A stretch of DNA of 5,094 bases from an uncultured Aquificaceae bacterium (lineage in GTDB: Bacteria; Aquificota; Aquificia; Aquificales; Aquificaceae). The position numbers and the translations under genes were made by a program. A model generated the notes under the pieces. That model was not told the origin of the DNA, made no database searches, and saw nothing but the letters and a program-made list of their open reading frames with translations. Position 1 is the first letter of the stretch. Each line of letters opens with the position of its first letter. Shown here piece by piece: positions 1-5,094 of this stretch. Location of the stretch: positions 1 to 5,094 of the forward strand of contig CALLAD010000006.1 in the NCBI GenBank assembly GCA_938002625.1, in the 5' to 3' direction.

Positions 1-1
1 A

Positions 2-652
2 TACGAGGTTGCCAAGGATTATGGAAGAATAAAAAAGGTAGTTCATATGAGTGCCCTTGGCACCCATAAAAAGGCGCCTTCCATGTACCATAGAACTAAA
101 TACATGGCGGAGGAAGAGTTGAAAAAGACTGGGCTTACCCATACTATAATAAGGCCTTCTATAATACTTGGACCAGAGCAAAGGCTATTCTTTGATATGT
201 GGAACATAACCAAGTACATAAGGGTTATGGCACTGCCAGGTGGAGGAGATTATCTTTTCCAACCTGTGGATGTTTGGGATGTAGCATGCCTTTTTGTAAA
301 GGCTTTGGAAAATAAGGAAAGCGACGGAAAAATCTATGAGGCATGCGGCAGCAAAAGGGTAAGCTTTAGGGAGATGTTGGAAGATATATTCAGATATTGG
401 GGGCGTAAAGTTATCCTTCTTCCTGTTCCAAAGCGGCTTATGTACCTTGGCGGGCTTTTGGCGGAGAGGTTACTGCCTTCACCACCTTTTAGCTCAGACC
501 AGATGCTTATGATGTGGAGGGATAATGTGTGTGGTTTTGATGATGATGTGGAAGGTGATGGTGTAAAAAAGCTTTGTGGAAGGGAGCCTATACCCTATGA
601 AGAGTCTTTAAGGTGGAGCCTTGAGGAGTTTGGGAGGTATATAAATGCCTGA
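2..652 (+). CDS. NDUFA9-like NAD(P)-binding SDR protein, 3' part
   Basis: The gene is open at the left edge: the frame runs without a stop from base 2, so the ATG at 47 is internal (it falls in the conserved VVHMSALG strand) and 216 residues are visible. Seen: the SALG strand, then YHRTK (Tyr codon at 86-88, Lys at 98-100), which is the YxxxK catalytic pair of extended short-chain dehydrogenases. These are followed by [18 protein letters not shown], a YEACG segment, and WRDNV near the C-terminus. This order matches the atypical SDR group related to the complex I accessory subunit NDUFA9 and to UDP-sugar epimerase-like proteins. The N-terminal Rossmann GxxGxxG motif would lie upstream. Bacterial members are usually about 300 residues, so roughly a quarter is missing. 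The substrate is unknown, and a true role in complex I is not implied. It overlaps pyrD by 8 bp, suggesting co-transcription. Confidence 0.85.
   Translation, partial: YEVAKDYGRIKKVVHMSALGTHKKAPSMYHRTKYMAEEELKKTGLTHTIIRPSIILGPEQRLFFDMWNITKYIRVMALPGGGDYLFQPVDVWDVACLFVKALENKESDGKIYEACGSKRVSFREMLEDIFRYWGRKVILLPVPKRLMYLGGLLAERLLPSPPFSSDQMLMMWRDNVCGFDDDVEGDGVKKLCGREPIPYEESLRWSLEEFGRYINA
633..637 (+). promoter_or_regulatory. Ribosome binding site of pyrD, inside upstream gene
   Basis: GGAGG lies 7 bases before the pyrD ATG, within the last codons of the SDR gene. It fixes the pyrD start at 645 and lets ribosomes finishing the SDR gene reload directly. Confidence 0.8.
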
Positions 653-1577
653 TCTTTCTGTGGAGCTTTTCGGAGTAAAGTTTAAAAATCCCGTGTGGGT
701 TGCCTCTGGCACCTTTGGCTATGGTGTTGAAGCCCTTGAGCTTTATGACCTTTCAAAACTTGGTGCGGTTGTCACAAAGGGCATATCCTTAAAACCAAGA
801 CAAGGAAATGCACCAGAGAGGATAGCGGAAACACCCTGCGGCATGTTAAATTCCATAGGGCTACAAAATCCAGGAGTGGAGGAGTTTTTAAAGAAGATAT
901 ACCCACAAATAAAAGAAATAGATACCCACTTTATAGCCAATGTCTTTGGAGAGGAGGAAGAGGAATATTTAGAAGTCTGTCTTGCCTTAGAGGATGCGGA
1001 AAAGATAGTGGCTTACGAGCTTAATGTATCTTGTCCTAATGTAAAAAAGGGTGGTATGCTCTTTGGACATGACCCAGAGGTTCTCAGAAGGCTTATAGAA
1101 AGGATAAAGGCAAGGGTAAAAAAGCCAGTGCTTGTAAAGCTTTCTCCAAACACTGGAGATATCAAAACCTTTGCAAGGGTATGCATAGATGCTGGCGCCG
1201 ATGGCCTTGTCCTTATAAACACTCTTCTTGGTATGAAGATAGATATAAAAAGCCAAAGGCCAGAGCTTTCAACCTTGATGGGCGGGCTTTCTGGTCCAGC
1301 CATACTTCCCATAGCCGTCAGGATGGTTTGGGAGGTTTTCTCCCAGTTTGGTTCTTCCATTCCCATAATAGGAGTTGGTGGTATATATGATACAGACTCT
1401 GCCCTACAGCATATTCTTGCTGGAGCATCCTGCATCCAAGTAGGAACCGCAAACTTTTTTGATCCTTACGCACCGCTAAAGATAATTGATGGTATAGCCC
1501 AATACATGGAGGAAAGATCCTTAGATGCTTTTACTTCTCTGATTGGAAAAGCCCATCAGATGGTGGTGCGTGTTTGA
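645..1577 (+). CDS. pyrD: Dihydroorotate dehydrogenase, class 1 (1B-like) catalytic subunit
   Basis: FMN enzyme that oxidises dihydroorotate to orotate, the fourth step of de novo UMP synthesis, in the cytoplasm. The 310 residues form one TIM-barrel domain. Seen: [13 protein letters not shown] near residue 15, [13 protein letters not shown] (43-54), NSIGLQNPG (69-77), and [13 protein letters not shown] (125-137) with Cys130. Cys is the catalytic base of class 1 enzymes, where the membrane class 2 enzymes use Ser. Further on are VKLSPN with Lys165, [15 protein letters not shown], and the FMN-phosphate region GVGGI/GTANF (243-271). Length and motifs fit the NAD-linked 1B type (PyrDB, about 311 residues in Lactococcus) better than 1A. 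There is no N-terminal membrane extension. The 1B enzymes pair with the Fe-S/FAD subunit PyrK, which is not in this window. The start is supported by GGAGG 7 bases upstream. The 3' end overlaps convergent aroE by 22 bp. Confidence 0.95.
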   Translation: MPDLSVELFGVKFKNPVWVASGTFGYGVEALELYDLSKLGAVVTKGISLKPRQGNAPERIAETPCGMLNSIGLQNPGVEEFLKKIYPQIKEIDTHFIANVFGEEEEEYLEVCLALEDAEKIVAYELNVSCPNVKKGGMLFGHDPEVLRRLIERIKARVKKPVLVKLSPNTGDIKTFARVCIDAGADGLVLINTLLGMKIDIKSQRPELSTLMGGLSGPAILPIAVRMVWEVFSQFGSSIPIIGVGGIYDTDSALQHILAGASCIQVGTANFFDPYAPLKIIDGIAQYMEERSLDAFTSLIGKAHQMVVRV

Positions 1578-2380
1578 TAGTTTAAAATTGCCTCTTTTAC
1601 TACTTTATAGGGAACTTCTAAACCCGTCCATATTTTAAAGCTTTCTATACCCTGGTATAAAAGCATATCCAAGCCATCTAAATAGGAACATCCTTTTTCC
1701 CTTGCAGTCCTTAAAAGTGGCGTTTCTTTGTATATTATGTCCATTACCTTTTGCTCTGGATGAAGAAGGTTATAGTCAAAGAGAGGGGGATCATCATCCC
1801 TTAAGCCCGCCGAAGTTGTATTTACTATAAAATCCACCTTACTTATTACTTCCTCTGGCTTTTCCACTACGTTACAACCAAAGACTTGGCAAAGTTTATA
1901 AGCCTTATCCCTCGTCCTATTCCACAGGAAAACTCTCGCTTCTTTTTTTTGCAGGCCATAGAGTATAGCCCTTGAAGAACCCCCAGCACCCAAAACAAGC
2001 ACCCTAATTCCCTTTAAATCTCCTACAAGTTTTTCTGCAGCTCTTAAAAAGCCTATCCAGTCCGTATTGTAGGCGTAAGAGGCTTCTTCGGTAAATTTAA
2101 CAGTATTTGCAGCACCTATGGCCTTCACATGCTCGTCTAAAAAATCCACAAAGTCAAGCACTTTTTCCTTATGGGGAAGGGTTATATTTACTCCTTTTAC
2201 ACCCAAAGCTTTTAAGCCCAAAAAGGCCCTTTCAAAATCTTCCGGCTTTACTTCAAAGGGCACATATACGGCGTTTATTGAAAAATGCCTAAAAGCTTGA
2301 TTTTGAAATACGGGAGAGAGGGAATGACTTATGGGATATCCAACAACACCATAGACCCAAGTTTTACCATCAAGGGTCAT
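1556..2380 (-). CDS. aroE: Shikimate dehydrogenase (NADP+)
   Basis: Catalyses NADPH-dependent reduction of 3-dehydroshikimate to shikimate in aromatic amino-acid synthesis, in the cytoplasm. The 274 residues match the usual length. Seen: the substrate-binding N-domain has [10 protein letters not shown] (14-23) with the SLS serines, NITLPHKE with catalytic Lys71, GAANT (89-93) and NTDW with Asp107, the Lys/Asp catalytic pair. The nucleotide domain has the glycine loop GAGGSSRA (131-138) and NRTRDK (154-159). The NRTxxK motif is the usual NADP-selecting loop. A C-terminal [18 protein letters not shown] segment also fits. No key residue is missing. The ATG overlaps the nfu stop as ATGA and lacks a good Shine-Dalgarno, so translation is probably coupled to nfu. 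It is the last gene of the minus-strand operon, and nothing about its function explains its placement behind Fe-S genes. Confidence 0.96.
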   Translation of the reverse strand: MTLDGKTWVYGVVGYPISHSLSPVFQNQAFRHFSINAVYVPFEVKPEDFERAFLGLKALGVKGVNITLPHKEKVLDFVDFLDEHVKAIGAANTVKFTEEASYAYNTDWIGFLRAAEKLVGDLKGIRVLVLGAGGSSRAILYGLQKKEARVFLWNRTRDKAYKLCQVFGCNVVEKPEEVISKVDFIVNTTSAGLRDDDPPLFDYNLLHPEQKVMDIIYKETPLLRTAREKGCSYLDGLDMLLYQGIESFKIWTGLEVPYKVVKEAILNYQTRTTI

Positions 2381-2628
2381 CCTATTTGGTACTTTGGCTG
2401 AAGGATTTCTACCTTTTTAACCCAGCTTATATTTCCTTTGATTGCCATATCTACCACTTCTTTTACGCTAACATCCGCTATTGGACAATCTGTACAACCA
2501 CCTTCAAACTGTAGGTATACCTCGCCCTCTTTTATATCTACTATTTTTAAGTCTCCATGATGGCCCCTTAGGGCTGGTCTTATCTTTTCAAGCACCGCTT
2601 CCACTTCCCTATACTCTTTCTCCTTCAT
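2377..2628 (-). CDS. Short Nfu/NifU C-domain Fe-S scaffold or carrier protein
   Basis: An 83-residue single-domain protein of the NifU C-terminal (Nfu) family, which holds a [4Fe-4S] cluster through a CxxC at a dimer interface and hands it to apo-proteins. Seen: a helix with VLEKIRPALRGHHGDLKIVDI (residues 12-32), the counterpart of the family's 'IRPxLxxDGGD' stretch but with HHGD. Then come two strands and EGGCTDCPIAD with Cys45 and Cys48, followed by a helix and strand ending KKVEIL. I chose the ATG at 2628 because GGAGG sits 7 bases before it. The longer frame opens with a TTG at 2670 inside the upstream gene and adds 14 unlikely residues. The 17-bp gap after the DUF1858-like gene and the ATGA overlap with aroE place it inside the operon. 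A scaffold or carrier role is family knowledge; which clients it serves here is not visible. Confidence 0.85.
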   Translation of the reverse strand: MKEKEYREVEAVLEKIRPALRGHHGDLKIVDIKEGEVYLQFEGGCTDCPIADVSVKEVVDMAIKGNISWVKKVEILQPKYQIG

Positions 2629-2635
2629 GATTAAA

Positions 2636-2640
2636 CCTCC
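2636..2640 (-). promoter_or_regulatory. Ribosome binding site deciding the nfu start
   Basis: On the minus strand GGAGG is followed by a 7-base spacer and ATG at 2628. It lies in the 17-bp gap after the upstream stop and argues against the TTG start at 2670. Confidence 0.8.
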
Positions 2641-2645
2641 AACCC

Positions 2646-2864
2646 TTATAAATTTTGTATCTCCTGCCAAAGTTTTTCTTGATCTTCCTCATCTAAATCC
2701 ATAAGCCTGCAAAAACCCTTTAGAGTTAGCTTGTCTATTAATACATCCTCTATGTCCTCTTCCAAAAGTTTTTTATACCCATACTTCATCAAAACTTCTT
2801 TTGAAGAAGGCAGAATTTCAAAGAGTTCAACAAGCTTTGTGTCAAAAGTGATCCTTTCCTTCAT
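2646..2864 (-). CDS. Small DUF1858-like (ScdA N-domain-like) protein, cysteine-poor
   Basis: A 72-residue soluble, acidic, mostly helical protein with no membrane segment or signal. The start 'ITFDTKLVELFEILPSSKEVLMKYGYKKL' fits the DUF1858/ScdA-N pattern (I..d..v.elle..P...evL.k.G), and the end 'TLKGFCRLMDLDEEDQEKLWQEIQNL' fits its closing pattern of TL..a....gl...eLL..LN. The family usually carries cysteines just after the glycine. Here that position is GYKKLLEED, and the only cysteine is Cys52 in GFCRLMDL, so the standard Cys site is absent. DUF1858-type domains occur alone or at the N-terminus of di-iron repair proteins such as ScdA/YtfE, but their function is poorly defined. The ATG overlaps the tusA stop as ATGA, and a weak AAAGGA precedes it. 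Context suggests an accessory role in sulfur or Fe-S handling. The family call is by eye and moderate; that the gene is real is well supported by its fit in the operon. Confidence 0.7.
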   Translation of the reverse strand: MKERITFDTKLVELFEILPSSKEVLMKYGYKKLLEEDIEDVLIDKLTLKGFCRLMDLDEEDQEKLWQEIQNL

Positions 2865-3112
2865 GTTTCCTTTACCTTTCTAATGAAAAGATGATATTCT
2901 CCATCCTCTTCATAAAGACCCAAAAATTCCTGCCCAGTAGATTTACACCAAGCTGGAATATCTTCCACAACACCAGGATCATCCGCCACCAATTCAAGTA
3001 TTTGTCCGATTTTCATATCCTTCATAACTCTTGCCGTCTCCGAAATGGGAATGGGACAAAAGGTCCCAACCACATCATGAACCACATCTGCCTTTATATC
3101 TTTAATTTCCAT
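2861..3112 (-). CDS. TusA/SirA-family sulfur carrier protein
   Basis: An 83-residue TusA-like protein. The family carries persulfide sulfur on a conserved cysteine between a cysteine desulfurase and sulfur-using enzymes, as in tRNA 2-thiouridine synthesis in E. coli or sulfur oxidation pathways. Seen: DVVGTFCPIPISETARVMKDM (13-33) with the hallmark CPxP, Cys19 being the persulfide site. It is followed by the strand QILELVADDPGVVEDIPAWC, with a second cysteine Cys56 in the 'PAWC' position common in this family, and a C-terminal strand YHLFIRK. Length matches single-domain TusA. The start is fixed by GGGAGGG 6 bases upstream, which lies inside the 3' end of the PP-loop gene; the two genes overlap by 11 bp. 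The adjacent PP-loop enzyme is the obvious candidate recipient. I leave out the symbol because several TusA-like subgroups exist and the pathway is inferred only from context. Confidence 0.9.
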   Translation of the reverse strand: MEIKDIKADVVHDVVGTFCPIPISETARVMKDMKIGQILELVADDPGVVEDIPAWCKSTGQEFLGLYEEDGEYHLFIRKVKET

Positions 3113-4148
3113 GCTTGACCCTCCCTTTTTGGCTAATTTTAAATTCCTCTATAATTTCATCCTTTATCGGCTCGCCCCAAATACAAACTTCCCTTCCATC
3201 AAGGTTTATAACTACCTCACAGGCTTGGTTCTTTGAATATCTTGCTATTATATTGGCTATAAGCTTTAGTTTTTCTTCCCCTGGATTTCCCTTTATAAGG
3301 GCAAAGGTGCCTTTTTGATCCTTCCTGTAGGCATATTTATAGCGGTTCTTAAAGCCCTTTAGAAAGTTTACCTCGCCCTCGTTTCTTGCTACTATAAGCT
3401 TCGTGCCAGATGGAAGCCTAAGGTGGCGTCCCACGGCAAACAAAACCAAGTCATCCTTAGTTATTAAGCCTTCTACCTGAAGAGTTTCTTTAAATCTATA
3501 AGCATAGTTTTCATCGGTAAGGTAGCAACAGCCGCCCGCTGGCTGTTCATACTCTAAGTTGTACTTCTTAGCCAAGGCTATCTGCTTTTTCCTACTTCTT
3601 CCATATATTCCCAATAGCTTATCCCTATTTATCCAACCCAATTTTTCTGGTATGGTGGGTGGAAGAAGCTTTGCAGAAAGGGGTCTTACCACGTATCCTT
3701 GGAGCCCCGCTTCTTTTTCTATAAACATAAGTCTTTCAAAGGTTTGGCTCATGGGCCTTTGGCCCAAAACCTCTCCTGTTATCAAAAAGTTATACCCTTC
3801 CTTTTCCATAATTTCCTTGGCCTTTTTAAACATAAGGATTCTACAATCCACGCAGGGATTTATATTTTTTCCGTATCCGTATTTCGGATTTAGTATTACA
3901 TCAAAGTACTCGTGGGAAATATCAACAATTTGAAGGGGGACTTCAAGCTGGGCTGCTGCTCTTAATGCTGGATTAACATAGTGCGACCCGTCTTCTCTCC
4001 TAAGAACAAGGCGCCTTTTGTGTTCCGTAATACAAAAACCCGTATAAAAGTAAAGGGCTTTTATTTCAACGCCTTGATCTTGTAGGAGGCGGATCGCTAA
4101 GGAGCTATCAAGTCCTCCAGAAAGAAGAGCAACAGCCCTTACTTTCAT
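3102..4148 (-). CDS. ThiI-like PP-loop ATPase with NFACT-R/DUF814-like C-terminus; probable tRNA thiolation enzyme
   Basis: A 348-residue two-part protein. Residues 1 to about 210 form an adenylating PP-loop (N-type ATP pyrophosphatase) domain. Seen: LLSGGLDSSLA, with the loop at 10-16; NINPCVDCRILMFKKA, with Cys99 and Cys102; ITGEVLGQRPMSQT (123-136), closely like the TGExxGQxxSQT signature of the s4U synthetase ThiI; VVRPLSAK; and PAGGCCYLTD, with Cys207 and Cys208. CxxC plus a distal Cys resembles the three-Cys [4Fe-4S] site of TtcA/TtuA-type tRNA thiolases, so a cluster is plausible but inferred. Residues from about 215 on contain LPSGTKLIVARNEGEVNFL, resembling the NFACT-R/DUF814 domain of RqcH-like proteins. 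ThiI's THUMP and rhodanese domains are absent. Such proteins are often labelled ThiI or MnmA in databases; it is neither in architecture. The start forms an ATGA overlap with iscU and has no Shine-Dalgarno, implying coupling. Substrate unproven. Confidence 0.82.
   Translation of the reverse strand: MKVRAVALLSGGLDSSLAIRLLQDQGVEIKALYFYTGFCITEHKRRLVLRREDGSHYVNPALRAAAQLEVPLQIVDISHEYFDVILNPKYGYGKNINPCVDCRILMFKKAKEIMEKEGYNFLITGEVLGQRPMSQTFERLMFIEKEAGLQGYVVRPLSAKLLPPTIPEKLGWINRDKLLGIYGRSRKKQIALAKKYNLEYEQPAGGCCYLTDENYAYRFKETLQVEGLITKDDLVLFAVGRHLRLPSGTKLIVARNEGEVNFLKGFKNRYKYAYRKDQKGTFALIKGNPGEEKLKLIANIIARYSKNQACEVVINLDGREVCIWGEPIKDEIIEEFKISQKGRVKHGN
3119..3125 (-). promoter_or_regulatory. Ribosome binding site of the TusA-like gene, inside PP-loop gene
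   Basis: GGGAGGG on the minus strand lies 6 bases before the ATG at 3112 and is encoded by the last sense codons of the upstream gene. A strong site here suggests the carrier can be translated independently and more often than the enzyme. Confidence 0.75.
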
Positions 4149-4606
4149 GTGGATAAAAACTCAAACTCTTTGCTTTCTTCCTCCTCTTCCTCGTAACAGT
4201 CGGGTATACGCGTGGCTTCTTCAACTCTTCCTTGCTTAAGTAGGTAATCCTTTATGGCAACGTGCAAGGTTTCCAAGCCAAGATTTGTACAGTGTATCTT
4301 TTGAGGAGGAAGTCCACCAAGCTCATCAAAAATATCCTTATAAGTAAGGTTAAGGGCATAGCTTATGGGTTTGCCTTTTATCATTTCTGTAAGTTGTGAA
4401 GAAACGGCAATGGCGGAGCCACAACCAAAGGTTTTAAATCTCACATCCTCTATTATATCATTCTCTGGATTTATTTTAAGGGTAAAAAGCATAGCATCCC
4501 CACATGCTGGATTACCACACTGCCCTATTGCGTTGGCATCTTCAAGCACGCCCACATTTCTTGGGTTTAAAAAGTGATCAAGCACCTTTTCGCTGTATTC
4601 AAACAT
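4145..4606 (-). CDS. iscU: IscU-type Fe-S cluster assembly scaffold with acidic C-terminal tail
   Basis: A 153-residue scaffold on which [2Fe-2S] clusters are built from desulfurase sulfur and iron before transfer. Seen: HFLNPRNVG at the N-terminus; the three ligand cysteines, Cys35 in NPACGD (with Asp37), Cys62 in FKTFGCGSAIA and Cys106 in KIHC (with His105); and LPPQK (99-103), where E. coli IscU has the HscA-binding LPPVK. Extra cysteines are Cys30 and Cys137. After the core (about residue 128) comes a tail, RIPDCYEEEEEESKEFEFLST, absent from E. coli IscU but, as I recall it, similar to that of Aquifex. The start at 4606 follows GGAGG by 9 bases. The longer frame up to 4720 adds 38 residues that run back over the preceding gene and is rejected. 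No iscS, iscA, hscA, hscB or fdx is visible; the desulfurase must be encoded elsewhere. It stands first in the sulfur cassette, overlapping the PP-loop gene by ATGA. Confidence 0.95.
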   Translation of the reverse strand: MFEYSEKVLDHFLNPRNVGVLEDANAIGQCGNPACGDAMLFTLKINPENDIIEDVRFKTFGCGSAIAVSSQLTEMIKGKPISYALNLTYKDIFDELGGLPPQKIHCTNLGLETLHVAIKDYLLKQGRVEEATRIPDCYEEEEEESKEFEFLST

Positions 4607-4615
4607 TTTCTTACA

Positions 4616-4620
4616 CCTCC
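4616..4620 (-). promoter_or_regulatory. Ribosome binding site deciding the iscU start
   Basis: On the minus strand GGAGGTG precedes the ATG at 4606, with 9 bases between GGAGG and the ATG. It is the strongest such site in the window and supports the internal start. Confidence 0.85.
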
Positions 4621-4629
4621 TTTTGGTTA

Positions 4630-4658
4630 TATATAGTTGTATTACAAAACTTTTTCTA
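4630..4658 (-). promoter_or_regulatory. Possible weak sigma-70-type promoter before iscU
   Basis: In the 61-bp gap between the hydrolase and iscU, the minus strand shows TAGAAA (4658-4653), a 17-base spacer and TATATA (4635-4630). Each hexamer matches its consensus at 4 of 6 positions. The predicted transcript would start close to the ribosome binding site, leaving a very short leader. The gap is AT-rich, so such matches arise easily; this is only a candidate. Confidence 0.3.
4637..4647. repeat. Short perfect inverted repeat in the iscU promoter region
   Basis: TTGTA-T-TACAA has 5-base arms around a single base and falls in the spacer of the candidate promoter. It could be an operator half-site pair, but 11 bases of AT-rich sequence can be symmetric by chance. 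It does not resemble the IscR sites I know. Confidence 0.25.
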
Positions 4659-4667
4659 TGACCTTTA

Positions 4668-5093
4668 TCAAAGATAAAGATTAACCAAATGCTCAAAAGT
4701 GTTGGTAAGCCTATGGTCATCTTCCACTTCTCTGTATTCCTTTACCTTTACTCTACTCACAAATAACCTTGAATCCTCTATTGGTACCATGTTATCCCTT
4801 GTACCATGAAAGATGTATATATGATATAAAGGTTCCTTTGGGAAATGCACTTCACCATCCGAGATTATCTCGTATCCCTTTTGTAAAATATCTACGGCAA
4901 AATCCTTGTGTATTGGTATTTCAAGGCCTACTTCACACTCCTTAAAAACAAGCTCCTTTTCACCCTTCAACCAATCCTTTGTCTCTTCCTCACCCAAGTG
5001 CTTTAAGGTTAGATAAAGAGTGGAATAAGATGGAGCAAAGAGATAAAGCCTTTTAACCTTACTTGGATTGTAAAGCTTTAGGTAATTTAGCCA
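4668..5093 (-). CDS. Alpha/beta hydrolase (ABHD10/YqiA-like), C-terminal part
   Basis: The gene enters from the right edge on the minus strand; 141 residues are visible and the frame stays open to base 5093. The fragment opens with WLNYLKLYNPSKVKRLYLFAPSYS, which in this fold follows the nucleophile elbow (GxSxG), so the catalytic serine should lie just outside the window. Seen: IYIFHGTRDNMVP with the probable catalytic Asp (codon 4794-4796), and VEDDHRL with the probable catalytic His (codon 4713-4715). Between them a lid-like stretch contains FAVDILQKGYEI and PLYHIYIFHG. The pattern resembles small cytosolic serine hydrolases such as ABHD10 and the YqiA/YcfP esterases. The substrate cannot be read from the sequence. 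A TTG near 4997 is a possible but wrong start, because conserved fold elements precede it. It ends 61 bp before iscU and may share its transcript. Confidence 0.78.
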   Translation of the reverse strand, partial: WLNYLKLYNPSKVKRLYLFAPSYSTLYLTLKHLGEEETKDWLKGEKELVFKECEVGLEIPIHKDFAVDILQKGYEIISDGEVHFPKEPLYHIYIFHGTRDNMVPIEDSRLFVSRVKVKEYREVEDDHRLTNTFEHLVNLYL

Positions 5094-5094
5094 T

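Noticed and set aside
47..652. SDR gene starting at the ATG at 47
   Set aside because: The frame is open back to base 2, and the residues before this Met belong to the conserved beta-strand leading into SALG, so the start is outside the window.
1013..1435. 140-residue minus-strand open frame inside pyrD
   Set aside because: It lies wholly antisense to a well-conserved enzyme gene and its translation shows no recognisable domain.
2629..2670. Longer nfu start (TTG at 2670)
   Set aside because: TTG lies inside the upstream gene with no clear ribosome site, whereas the ATG at 2628 has GGAGG at ideal spacing and matches the family's N-terminus.
3559..3933. 124-residue plus-strand open frame with hydrophobic stretches opposite the PP-loop gene
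   Set aside because: Antisense shadow of a conserved domain; the hydrophobicity comes from reading Lys/Glu-rich codons on the other strand.
3102..4148. Naming the PP-loop gene mnmA or thiI
   Set aside because: MnmA would show a different tRNA-binding and C-terminal barrel layout, and ThiI would have THUMP and usually rhodanese-linked parts. Only the PP-loop core is shared.
4607..4720. A 38-residue N-terminal extension of IscU with a hydrophobic stretch resembling a signal or membrane segment
   Set aside because: It would translate the intergenic gap and run over the end of the hydrolase gene. The strong GGAGG lies just before the internal ATG at 4606, where IscU homologues begin.
4668..4997. 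Hydrolase as a complete 109-residue protein from TTG at 4997
   Set aside because: Conserved fold elements (YLFAPS and the helix after the nucleophile) are encoded further upstream in the same frame, so the gene is cut by the window edge rather than short.

Overview
The window looks like a piece of an Aquificaceae chromosome (Aquifex, Hydrogenobacter or Thermocrinis-like: thermophilic, deep-branching bacteria). This rests on three observations. The IscU and AroE proteins read much like my recollection of the Aquifex aeolicus orthologues, including the acidic IscU tail. Arg is mostly AGA/AGG and Ile often ATA, as in that group. Genes are packed so tightly that they overlap. The genus was not established. 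Everything visible is protein-coding; I found no RNA genes, mobile elements or CRISPR arrays.

Layout. Positions 2-652 (+) hold the 3' part of an NDUFA9-like NAD(P)-binding SDR protein, overlapped by 8 bp by pyrD (645-1577, +), a class 1 dihydroorotate dehydrogenase of pyrimidine synthesis. pyrD runs head-on into aroE (shikimate dehydrogenase, minus strand), and their 3' ends overlap by 22 bp. From there to the right edge every gene is on the minus strand. In transcription order these are the 3' part of an alpha/beta hydrolase (5093-4668), a 61-bp gap with a possible weak promoter, iscU (4606-4145), a ThiI-like PP-loop ATPase with an NFACT-R/DUF814-like tail (4148-3102), a TusA-like sulfur carrier (3112-2861), a small DUF1858-like protein (2864-2646), a short Nfu/NifU C-domain protein (2628-2377) and aroE (2380-1556).

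The five genes iscU to nfu form a compact sulfur and iron-sulfur cassette joined by 4-bp ATGA overlaps, an 11-bp overlap and one 17-bp gap. IscU and Nfu are Fe-S scaffold or carrier types and TusA relays persulfide sulfur. The PP-loop enzyme carries a CxxC plus a distal CC pair that could bind an Fe-S cluster. The natural inference is a thiolation module, with tRNA the likeliest substrate, in which one operon supplies sulfur, cluster and activating enzyme. The least explained parts are the PP-loop/NFACT-R protein's true substrate and the cysteine-poor DUF1858-like protein. Two start codons are best moved inward from the longest reading frame (iscU and nfu), because strong GGAGG sites sit just before the internal ATGs.
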